The position numbers were made by a program, and so were the translations under genes. From contig NC_049980.1 in NCBI RefSeq assembly GCF_000003815.2, positions 14,552,405-14,616,404 on the forward strand: DNA of 64,000 nucleotides, in the 5' to 3' direction. The notes under the pieces were generated by a model. The model did not search any database, was not told the origin of the DNA, and saw only the letters and a list, made by a program, of their open reading frames with translations. This document shows, piece by piece, positions 25,701 to 37,700 of the stretch. Every line of letters starts with the position of its first letter. Within the stretch, counting starts at the first letter, position 1. The stretch comes from Branchiostoma floridae. Taxonomy: Eukaryota; Chordata; Leptocardii; Amphioxiformes; Branchiostomatidae.

Positions 25701-28700
25701 AAAACAAGACTTTGGAACTCCAAGTGTGTTTCTCATTGTCTGTTGTTCATGGTAACCTAAGGCCATACCAATTTAATTTGTTGGTTCTCGGATTTTTTCA
25801 GAAAAAAGTTGGAGCGACAGGGCGAAAAAAAAAAAAAAAAAAACTTGCAACAAGTCTGGGTTCAGGTCCAGAGTTTCAGGTTCGTAATTCTGGACCTGAA
25901 CCAATGGTATATGATGATAATAATAATAATAATAATAATAATAATCTAGTGTATACATATATGTGTGGTAGAATACTTATCCAGTTGCACTAATACATAC
26001 AAAATTTGTTGGCATACACTTTACATGGAATTTCAGCAATACAAATGCAAAATTATGTGCAATCAGTATTACTTAAGTATTCACAGTAATAACACTGTAG
26101 TAATGCTTAGTAATAAAGACAAAAACAGAGTATTTCAACACACACAACTTTTAAAAACCTTAAAGAAGGTTGAAAAAACTTTTTCAGCATAGCATAATGT
26201 CTAATGTAGCAACAACAACAATAAATTGACTTAATTTCACCCAAAAAAATAGATACTGTAAATGCATTTAAGTTCGCGGGGATTTAATTTCGCAGTAGCG
26301 GGAAAAATGACTTTTCGCAGTGGTTTTAATTTCGCGGTAACACCATAGACTGCAGTCTAATACTATAATAGAAAAATGTTCGCGGTGGTTTTAAATTCGC
26401 GGTGAAGTGGTCACCGCGAAAACCTCGAACATTAATCCACCGTGAACATTTCTGCATTCACAGTAGTGCCTGAAACATCTCTTTGTGAAAGCTGCAGTTT
26501 GAATAAAAAACGCTTGATGGCGTTAGTGTACTCATACATTAGTGTTCCATATATGGCAGCCCTTTCCAAATATGGCAGCATTCCATATATGGCAGCCACT
26601 TCCAAATACGGCGGCAGCCATTTTGTTAATTCTTCACGGCAACATTTGCGTCTTTTTCCAACACAAATTTCACGATCTATGGGTGGTTTTCGATGATTTA
26701 CAACATAAAGGAGAACATAAGCAGGTGATAGTTTTTTTGCATGTCCAGTACTAGTTTCAGAAGTTCTGTTTATTTTCAACTGAACCGAAGTTTGCTTCAA
26801 GTCCAGCAACTTGTGTTACCGGAACTTACATGGGGTTGTGGCAATTTAATTTTTTTTTTTTTTTTGAAATTGGGAAAAATAGAAGCGGCGATTCCGAGAA
26901 CCAACAAATAAAATTGGTATGGCCTAAGGCCTTGCACTTCCTGTACAAAGGTGTTATTGAGATTTAGAGCCTTGTTCTCAGTATTATTAAGTTGGTACTA
27001 TTCTCTTTATTCCTTTTTTTTCTTTCCTTTCTTGCACTTTTGAAATGCTACAGTTACTAATCATGTCATCGTTATTTTACATACATCATAACTTGTGCTT
27101 TAATTAGCCCCTCCTGTTTTGTTTGTACTTTAGAAAAACATTTTATCTAACAAAGCCAACATTTTACTTACTTCTATTAACTAGACATTGTAAAACATTG
27201 TGCATCTAACAGGTAGTCCCAACATGTGCATGTGCAAATGTCTATTTTATGTCTGTGTGATCATTACGTGTATTTGTCAGTCTGGTAACAATACAGCCAC
27301 TTCACACGTTTTCTTTGTACTGTATGTTTCATGGCTGTCCTGTTGGATGTGCCCCAGGCCCAACTGAAGGTGGGAAATACACTATTGAAGTGTTGGTGTG
27401 CACTGCAATCTATGCCTGCACCAAGCCTGAATGAACTGTTTCTTGCAGCGACATGCAGCTTTTTTGTTGTTTCCTGAGTTCTTCCAGCTACCCTTCGTAG
27501 TATAGAAAAGCATGTTAAGAGAGTTCAGTTTTCCTACTGTTGCTGTAAGCTGGGCTATGCTTTGCCTGATTTTGTATTTGTCGAAATGCTATGTGAAAAT
27601 TCAAGCGTGTCAGACGGCGAAACGTCGTTTGGGATAACCATTCAAGGGGTCTCAAATTATTGGGACGCTTTGGACGGCTACAGCGGCGGACGGCATGGGA
27701 CGGCCTTTCGATCGTCCAACGAAACGTCCAAGACGGTAAAAACACTTAAACGCGTCTAGATTGGCACCTTTGACGTGTCCAGATGGACGTCTGGGCCCGT
27801 CCGAGACGGCGTTTGAAAGCGGGCGCCCAGCTGGTAACAGGCTGCAGGGACGGGCCAGACGCTGATTTGGACTGGGGTAGATGACGTAATCCAGGCTGCC
27901 GGGATAGACGGTAGCCTTCGCCAGGCCATCCCATGGGGGTACATGTCGCAAAATTGGACAGAAAATGGAATGAATGGCCTAAGGTTAACATCTGGGCCAA
28001 ACTCCTAGCAAACTATTCTCCTTCAAGACACTGTGAGTTTTAGTTAGTTAGTCAGGCAGTATGGTAGAGACTGGCGGGCCGGAGCATTTGGAACGTGCGT
28101 AGAGTTTCTGACGCCGTCTGGTCAAGGCTATAATTTTATGGCCTCTTGGGACAAGCGTTGCCACGTACCAAACAAACAAATATTCAGCCAGGCAGTGGAT
28201 TGTAGGGGACCACCCACGACCGGGCCGTCAGGTTTAGCTAAAATCAAACAAAACTGAAACAAATTCATTCATAAAATCAGACATACTCCGCGGCATTTAA
28301 TTAACTTCGCTACATGTATGAAATTCAATTCGACCTTCAATCGAGTCTGTGGCTCTTTGTGCCGCTGTGCTGACACGTTACATTATAATGGACAAGCCCA
28401 CGTAACATCAAGGGTGAATACAGGACATGTTATAATTCTCTATGGTACATTTTAATCACACCAATCTTGATTAAAGACTGGATATATTGTAAATGTGCAA
28501 TACATTTTCTACAAAGCTCATATGTCATATATGTCATATTCTTCCGTGTCATGAGTTCCTAACCCCAAGTAGTTAGGAGGGCCGATTTGATTGACAACGG
28601 CAAAATTTGTAAGTGCTATCATTATCTGTTGTCTAAATCTACATTTCATTATTATTCTTAATCGAAACAACAGATATTTTTTACAAGTATTCTACAGCGT

Positions 28701-31700
28701 CTTCATAAGTCTTTTTATTCTGTGGCATCAAAATAAGATCCTTAATTTTATAATTTCTTTGCCTATGTGGGGAGGGCACCGCAACGGTAAACTTTGCACC
28801 TGTCGTTGGTAAACTTTGCAAGAACATGTTGTACAAAAAATGAGAATAAAATGCAAAGTATTCACTTACCGGCACCAGCAAAGTATCGACAGTCAGCTAA
28901 CTTCTTTGATGACATCTGAGATTTTCTCCTGTCCAACGTTTGTTGCTTCAAGTAAGTCGTATGATTTATCCCCCTTGTCGGCGCAAATAAATTTTGTACA
29001 TTCTTTTTTTAGTGTAATTAACGAAAACAGTCATCGCTGTGAACCCAACCTCAGCACATTGTCGTAGAAACATCAGCTGCTACTTCTAGACGTTAAGTCC
29101 TTGGTCCAAAAGTAAGCAAAATTTAACAAACTGACATAAAATCCACAGAAATAGTCACCTTCTGAACATATGTCCTGCAACCGCCGGATTGTTCAATGGT
29201 CTGTAATTCGAATTCACCCGCTGAAATTGGCGCATTAATGCAGAATTTAAATGCCATGTTTCCTGTGGGGAATATGGAAAGGCGCAAGTCGTCTGCCGGC
29301 GTCGGGTGACTAAGTATTTTATAGCCCTATCAGTGGCCGTCTCAGACGGCAATGGAAGGTCTTTTAGCTGTCCGGGTGTTCACCATAAAAAACTGACAGC
29401 ACGACTTGGACTCTCGCAATGTGTCCGCAGCCGTTTCTGACGGCAATTGACGCGTCCAGACGGGTTAGAAAGGCGTGTGGATGCTCTTGGATGGTTGTAG
29501 ACGCTGTCCGCGCAATTTCGGACGCTTCAATTTTCACAAAGGGTGGAACATTCTATGTTGCCTGTCATATAAAACAAGTTTGAATTCTGTGTTACACATT
29601 TCCAGTGCATTTTGGCCTTGTGACATTCTGTTAGCAGCACGTACAGCATTGCAACTTTACAAGTTGCAAAGGTATAAATCTAAAATATGGACTGTAACTT
29701 AGAAACATTATGGCTTGCTCTTTCATAAAGAGATATCCCTTGACAGATCACAAGAGTAGTAGACATAACTTATTTTATTCTATTCCCCACATTGCAACAG
29801 CCCGTCATTGAAGCCTTCAACCGGCTGCAAGACAAGGCTCAAAACATCTCGGACCTGGAACGTCCAGCTGACAGGCTACTCAGGAGGGTAAGACATTACA
29901 GACTAGGGCACTAGCATTTTAGTATGTGTCACTGACAGTATATCTCACTGTTAGGGGTTTATTGGGCCTCCTTCCTGCCCAGTGGAAGGGCTGCAAGAAG
30001 CTTGATGTAGTCAGGCTAGTCATCATTTGATCAAAATGTAAGAATCATTTTTACCAGCCCTCGGAATATTAAGAGTATATCCCAAATATTTTGATATGCA
30101 TTATCTACTATACAGGGGTCCTGGAGACAGGCCTGTTTTGTATGGACTCAAAGTTGACTACGAGCAGAGGCGGCGGCAGGAAATTTCGTCTGGGGGGGCG
30201 AACTTTTACTGACAGAATTTTGCGGGTCACGCTTACGTAGCGCCGAAGGCGCTCCGGCGCAACCACCCTAGGGGGGTCCGGGGGCATGCTCCCCTGGGAA
30301 AATTCGAAATCTAGACCCTCTAAAACGGCATTTCCTGCATTTTGACGGGCAAATTTTGCTGCCGGACTAAGCTAAGTTTGATGGCAATTCTGTTAGAAAG
30401 ACACATGGTTTTAGCGAGGACGATGCCCCCAAAATATTATCACGATTTCGAGTGCCGAAGGTGCGAGCTGTCGCAAGGTTGGTCTTTGGAAATTTCGAAA
30501 TCTGCACCCTCTAAAAACAACATTTTCTGTATTTTGAGGGACAAATTTTGTTTGCAGACTACGCTAAATCTTATGCCATTTTTGTCAAAGAAAATATGTT
30601 TGAGGGCGATGACCAAAGCTACCACGCACAAATTTTCACCATGTCGTTGTGAGCGTCGGAGGCGCAAGTCATCCTTAGGGAGGTCCGGAGAAAATTTTAA
30701 AATCTTGACCGTCTGAAACGTCATTTCCTGAATTTCAGTGGCACATTCTGCTTGTAAACTAAAGACTAAATACGATAGTACAATTTGTATTGGTTTAAAA
30801 GATTTTTCAGAGCAACGCCCCCGCAACATATTGTCCTGCGCCAAAGACGCAGTCGTCACAAGGGAGGTCTGATGAAATTTTGAAATTGGGACTCTCTGAA
30901 ACGCCATTTCTTGCATTTTTAGGGGTAAACTTTGCTGTTAGACTAGCTTGATTTTATGAAATTTCCATCATCAAAAAATACACAAGGTTTCAGCTTGATT
31001 TTTTTGGGGGGGGGGGCGATGCCCCCCCAACATATTTTCCAGGGGGGCAGCTGCCCCCCTGCCCCCCTGGTGCCGCCGCCACTGACGAGAGAGTGTTTAG
31101 CTTAACCATGTTCCCTGTGCTCTGATCTCCGCCACAACCTCACATCCACCGTCCAACACCTCCTACAACAACATCCTACCGTGCCACTCTTACTCCAGGG
31201 ATCCACAGCTCATAACTTTTTCACATTGTCAAACAAATAAGTGTCCGATGCATTACATAGTTTACTTACATTGTTTCACCTAAAAGATTCCAGCTGCACC
31301 ACCTTTCTATGAACCACTTCTAGGTATTTTCTCTGATTGATTTTAATTGTATTGTATTTATTGTACTATTATTATGATGATGACAATGTATTTATTATTA
31401 TTATTATTGTATCATTGTACTATGTATGTGCCTTGATGTGTACTAGTATGCTGCACAACATCAGCATCTTTCTGCCTGGTGCAGCATAGTACTGTATTGC
31501 CATGTTGCAATTGAAATAAAGTCAGTCAAAACAATGTACAGTCAAGAAGACAAAATATTTGCTATTTCATGATAGATCATTATAATGCCTGTGATGTGTT
31601 TTTGAAGGCCAATGATGCTGTCCGTAATGCCCCACCCGTGGACGAGGATGCTGGGAAGGTTCGGAACCGCGCAGCTGACCTTGAGATGAGGGTCATGAAC

Positions 31701-34700
31701 TCTGCCCGAAAGCTGCAGGGTAAGTTGGGACACTTTGACTTGAAAGCATAATACACGTTATGTCATACCTGGGCCATGGTATCATTCCATATGGCCCTCC
31801 CGTGTGTACCTTGCAATTGGGTGATGGAATACACTCTCCTGTATTCTCTATTTATAAATCAAGCAACTGGATGAATGCTCATATTCGAGTATTTCAGATA
31901 CAAATGTAGCATCCACAGTGTTTTTAATTGAATCTTCTAATCTGTATATAATGTATGTTGTACCTGGATGTCTAACCTTTTTTGTCGGCACAAAATGAAG
32001 TTTGGTAATAAGATTTTTTACAATGTTAACACTGCTGCCTAACTCAAAGCCTAACTCGGAAGGCAGTACATGTAAGTCAATCTCTTGTTTTTCGCATGAA
32101 AAAAAGTGTTTGAAAATCAAATGCATAAAGTAGAGGTCGCAGCTCAAATTTCTTTTCGCAGATCTTGTTGAACAACTGGTGAATTTCACACGTGACCTCA
32201 AGGCCCAACTTCGCGAGGCTCATAGAATACTGGACCAGATTCGCGGCAGAGATCTCAATGGTTACAGAGCTGATGCCGACAGGGAACTCAGGTAGCCAGC
32301 ATGATTTGACCTCTGCAAATTAGCTGAAGAGAATGCCTGCTCAAATTTACAATTGTAGGAAAAGGAAAGTGTCACAATAAATATAGTCACTATGTCTTTT
32401 ACAGCAATAATTTCTTTAACAGCAGATCAAGTCTAAAAGTCTCATGAGTTCATTGCTAGCACAAAATCTATGTCAAACATTCCCAAGGCCAGATGCTTCA
32501 TGCACTGCATACCTATTGGAGGCTGCTTGCTGCCTAATGTGTCACAACGCACGGGAGTCTAAGTAGGTAATACTTATCAAAGTGAGTCTCATGTAATGTT
32601 CTGTTTGACAGCATCGATTAGTCTATCCAGTATGTAAGATTTGTCTGACTGGATGGTCCCTTCTTCTTCCCAGGCTTGCCAAGGACACTCTGGAGAGAGC
32701 CCTGCTTGACTTTGCCAACAAGACTGCGGACAAACTGGCAGCAGTAGAAGCCCTGGAGGGAAAGCTTAACAGGACTCTCGGTCAGCTGAATGATCTGGAG
32801 GAAGCTGTCCGTGATGCCCACATGAAGACTAATGAAGCTGACCGTCTTAATGATAACAACGAAGATGTTCTTCGAGATCTAGACGTAAGGACTTGATAAT
32901 GAATGTGTGAAAGATTGAAGAGATACGCATGTATCAATTTGTAAGCTATGTTGCAAGAAATACAGTACCTTTGCAAACTCAGATTCCACTGGTGAAAATT
33001 GATAGAGTAACTAACAGTATATACCTCAAAGGAAATTTGAACATTGGCAAGTAGCTTCCCATTTATAATTATTAGTAGAAAGACAAAGTTTAGTGTGCTG
33101 CATGTTATTAATGCAAGTATTTCTTTTAAAAGGTTTTAAACCTGTAGTATCCAATCAGTTATCAATGATATATGTACATTTTTTCCAACATGTTTTGTGT
33201 TTAAATGCCTATAGGAAATCAGGAGACTTACTGAAGAGAATGTGGACGACATTCGTGATGCCATCAGGGAAGGTGATGAAGTTGTGAAGAATGCTCGCAG
33301 ACTCTTGTCAGAGGCTCGCATTGCCCTGGAGGTGAGTTATGGGATGTTACATGTTATTGAACAATGTATATATATTCTTCTTATTCTGAATAGGCAAATG
33401 GTATGAGTGGTATGTGGTCCTCCTTTTTTTCTGTCAGCATGACATAGTAATACATGTTTGACTTCGTCCATATCAGCCGCGTTCCTCGAGTAGGATGTCG
33501 CTTGTGCACGTCATGCTCTCCAAGCTCTTTCGAAGGAAGCTCCTCCCACTTCCTGTGTTCCCGCAAGTGACGTCAGTTTTTTAAGTTTTGCTGTGGAAAG
33601 TGGTCAGTAGACACGCTCTTCTAGCTCTGGTGTTCCCATATTTTTCTTTCTTCTTTCTAGCATAATGAGTGAATCAAAAAGGGATAGCAGGAGACGCAAA
33701 GGGTTTCACAGTTCTCATAGTTCTTTGAGTTTGACGCGTTCCAGTGATAAACGGCTCGCGAGGAGTTTTCACGTCGTAAAACAAGTTCTTTGTTGCCACG
33801 TGGTAGCAGGGACAAGCGCAAACTTGTCAGGGCCCCCGAACATAAATGTGACGGGGCGCTTGCGGACGGTCCTCCCATGGAGGTTCCGGAGAGTAGCGAG
33901 CAAGAACAGCTACTACCAGAGGGGCAGAAGAGTCCTCGTTTTCCTTGGGAGTCGGATGGAGGGAAGTCTCCTTTGCACCTTTGCATACGTCGGAATGGCC
34001 GGCAGATTTGGGTGAATTGAGGGAAGTCCTCGGGGTCAACGTCCCCCAGCAGGATCAGAACACACTTCGTGTGGCGTTCGGTATCAAGTCTGAAGAGTTC
34101 AAAGGAGTTAAGGATATCTATTGCTGCTTCAGTCGGCGCTAAGAGGCATTCAGACGCTGCTTCTGAGCTCGAGTCTGAGGTTACCCCCTTGAAGAGGCCT
34201 CGTATTGACGATAGCGGTGACAAGTCTTCCTTTTCCGCGGCGAGTGTGGAATAGTTCGTGCCATTTGACCAGGAGCCCCCCCGCGCCGGAGAAAGTGTGG
34301 ACTGCCCGGCAGTCCGTGGTGCGGTTTGCCGCAGATTATTTTGACTTAAAGAAGGAACGCAAGACAGAGTCTTTGTCACGCTGGCAAAACAAGTGTCTAC
34401 TGCCCTATAATGCTCCGAAAGAGCTGTTGGTTAGATTCATCCGCTAAAGAGATCGACTTTTTCAAAGGTAAGTCGGCTCTTCAGGTCAATAGCAATCTGG
34501 CTTCGGTTCATACTTAATTGATGCATGTAGTGGCGCCAGTGTTAAATCTTGGGCAGATGTTGAAAGAATGTAACGGTGAGATTTATGAGCCTGATAGAGA
34601 TATTATGCAGGATTGTGCAGCTGTGCAGTTTAGCTGTTAGGCTCAGCTCACTCGAAGATCGCTGACGTTTTGTAGATCATCTCTAGCAGAAGTTTCCTAT

Positions 34701-37700
34701 CAACCTACAGCTAAGGATTTGTTTGGGTTCATTCCTGATGACCCTATACTCAGTTATTGAGGAAGGATTTGGGCTCTAAAGCTAGAGAATTTGCTTCAGG
34801 GAAGAAAGCCTTAGTTGATACGTTGAAACCAAAGCAGGCATCCCAGCGGGGACGAGGCGCTGTGATTGAAACCAATGCCTCTCTCCATGGCTGGGGAGCC
34901 TTCGCAAATGGCGTGACCACAGGCTGACGTTGGTCTCACGCAGAACGCGGACAGCACATAAATCAGTTGGAAATGCTCGCAGCCTTTCTGGCACTGAAGC
35001 CCTTTTGCAAGGACAGGGTCAACTGTTGGTACGAGTCAAATTGGACAATTCGACAGTGGTTTCGTACATCAACCACCGAGGCGGCACAAGGTTGCCAGCC
35101 CTGTCAGATCTTGCTCTCCGTCTGTGGGATTTTTGCGTGGAGAGGTGTCTCCTGTTAGCCAAACACGTGGCGGCCTTAACCAAATGAATGTAAGAGCGAA
35201 CTTCAGGTCCAGAAACTTGGCTCGCACAACAGAGTGGTCACTGTGCCCACAATTATTTCTGGCCATACAAAAGTTGTGTCCCAGTCAGTGCAGAGCAGGA
35301 GCAGTAGATCTCTTCGCATTTCGTCTCAACAAGTTACCCAGGTTTGTGTCCTGGGAGCCAGACCCAGAGTCTGTGGGGACAAATGTGTTCACGATGAACT
35401 GGAACCAGTGGGAAGCTCTGTATGCCTTTCCCCCATTCAAGATCATCGAGAGGGTCTTGAGGAAGGTCCGCCAAGACAAAGTAAGAGTGCACCTTGTGGC
35501 ACCAATTTAGGACACAGCAGCATGGTATCCGCTGATACTAAAAATGTCCGTAAGAAAACCAGTACGGCAGCCACGGTACCCGTCGCTTTTCACGCAACGA
35601 GAGGACGGAACTCAGCACCCGCTGAGCAGCACATTACGTATTTATGGCCATGTGGAATGTCTCCGGCGTCAGTTCCGAGAGTACGACTTTTCGGAGGGAG
35701 TTGCAGAGATCCTCCTTTCCTCCTGATGACCCAAGACCAGGGGGCTCAACGTATCAGCGTGGCAAAAGTGGGCTCACTGGAGCCGTTCTCGGGGTCTGGA
35801 TCCCGTTTCTGCACCTTTAAGCAAGGTATTGGATATCCTTCACCTTATGTTCACTAAGGGTTTCTAGTATAGGACACTTAATGTGTATAGGTCTGCCATC
35901 TCTTCCACTCGTGTCAATGTAAAGGGTAATCCTACAGGAGCACACCCCTTGTCTCTCATTTCATGAAGTTTTTGAGCTTAGACCTTCTATGCCCAAGCAT
36001 GTTGCTATTTGGGATGTTTCTGTTGTTTTGAAGCTCCTTAAGCAGCTAAGTGCCTCGGTTTTAAGCAGCTCACCTTCAAGGTTGCTATGCTAGTGGCGTT
36101 AGTGTCGGCTGGGCGTGAACAATCCCTAGCTTTGCTCAGTACAAGTCACATGTCTTCGTCTAAAGATGTTTTTTTTTTAAATCGGGTTCGTAGGGCGTGT
36201 TGTTACCATCATGAAGATGAAGAGCGGCCCACTGATAACTGTAGCAGCATCTCTTCTCCCTAAGCCCCTAGTGATCCCTAAGATCCCTAGTGAGATCGTC
36301 TGGCGCAGCGGCGGGATTTGTGCCTCGTGACCGAGAGGTTGCGAGTTCGAATCCCGCTGCGTGTCACCGATCTTGTGCCCTTGGGAAAGGCACTTTACAC
36401 AGATTTCCTCACTATACTCAGGTGAAAAATGAGAACCTAGCTTCGGCTAGGGCCGTCCCTCGGATAGGACGTTAAATGGAGGTCCCGTGTATGGGGAGAG
36501 TCACACCCCATGCACGTTAAAGAACCCCCACACGTGCGATGAAGCGGTGTGAGATGGAACAAACCCTTCTGTTTGGAGTTGGTGATTCACTTCAAATCAC
36601 CCGGTTGGAGGCCTGGCGAACCTCCATACCGTATCAGCCAGCGAAAGGGTATATCACCCCGTAGGGGGCGGTGTAACCCCGCCGCGTGTAGACATGTGCG
36701 AACATGTGCACATGTGTGTATGGCGGCTTTGAAAAGGTGTTCTTAACACCTGTTTCGCCATACCCTCCAAATGGAGAATCCTAATAAATAAATAAATAAA
36801 TAAATAAATAAGCCAGAAACATCAAGCTTAGGTAAGCTTGACTTCACTGACTCAATAGGCGAAGCAGGGGTTACAAAGCTGCTCGGGAAATTCCCTACCG
36901 TTTGGCCAGAATGGTTTGATCCATTCACATCGCACCATCGCACATGTGGCAGGTTCTTCTACGTGCCCGGTGTATGGCTCTCCCCAGACACTGGACCTCC
37001 ATTTAACGTCCTATCTGAGGGACGGCGCTCATTTTCACCTGAGTAAAGTGAGGAAAGTCGTGTGAAGTGCCTTTCCCAAGGGCACAAGATCGGCAACACG
37101 GCTGCCGGATTTGAACCGGTTTGGATAAGGTGACAAAAATGTCGCGTCATGCTAATTAAGGACCATGACTGATATGGACGAAGACATATACAAATTTCTA
37201 GGATCTCAACAAAATCAAAGTTTCATTTTCTAAATTCTAATGTACATACAAATTGGACATTAACTCACGTGTCAGGACAATCATAATTGTCTCTTGTCCA
37301 TTGAAGCCATGGTCCTTTCCGCCCTAGTATCTTTTGCTAGGGTGTGCTTTGGGGTTTTCCCTCCCTAAGTTCCTCGGCCAGCACTGTTGCTACAAATTAA
37401 CTGACGTCACTCGTGGGAACACAGGAAATGGGAGGAGCCTCCTTTTCACTACGGACTTTTTACTTCGAAAGAGCTTGGAGAACATGCCGCGCACAAGCGA
37501 CATGCTAGTTAAGGACCATGGCTTCAATGGACGAGAGACAACTACAACTGTCCTGACACGTGAGTTTGTCCAATTTGTATTATGTACATTAGAATTTGAA
37601 AATGAAACTTTGATTTTGTTGAAATCCTAGATATTTCCTTGTACTATTGTACTTGGCAGTCACCTTGGGAGATCTCCCATGGTATTCAAAATAATGTGAA

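Larger units (their letters stand above)
31090..33214. other. Introns in coiled-coil region, nothing recognised
   Basis: 31090-31607, 31720-32161, 32292-32673 and 32885-33214. A TTATTA microsatellite lies near 31390; otherwise nothing identified. Confidence 0.45.
33459..37641 (+). mobile_element. Decayed DIRS-like tyrosine-recombinase retrotransposon
   Basis: Left end 33470-33575 and 37395-37500 are inverted copies (for example GGAACACAGGAA and TTCGAAAGAGCTTGGAGA in opposite orientation). The interior has broken frames in DIRS order: gag-like ([14 protein letters not shown] from 33665; [15 protein letters not shown] near 34196), RNase H ([10 protein letters not shown] near 34870; [19 protein letters not shown] in a shifted frame near 35035), [19 protein letters not shown] (35316), [16 protein letters not shown] (35421), then a recombinase-like stretch ([21 protein letters not shown] region near 35988). 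No RT palm motif lies between gag and RNase H, so it is probably deleted. Stops and frameshifts throughout; not functional. Two SINEs inserted. Confidence 0.82.

Noticed and set aside
26432-26809. 125-codon minus-strand frame
   Set aside because: It overlaps a palindromic MITE and the Harbinger-like element; no protein similarity recognised.
33657-34379. 240-codon minus-strand frame
   Set aside because: It is antisense to the gag-like region of the DIRS-like element and shows no family motif; a shadow frame.
36301-36372. Possible tRNA gene (A and B boxes)
   Set aside because: The head does not fold into a full cloverleaf by eye and is joined to a SINE body with an AAATA tail, so it is a SINE, not a tRNA gene.
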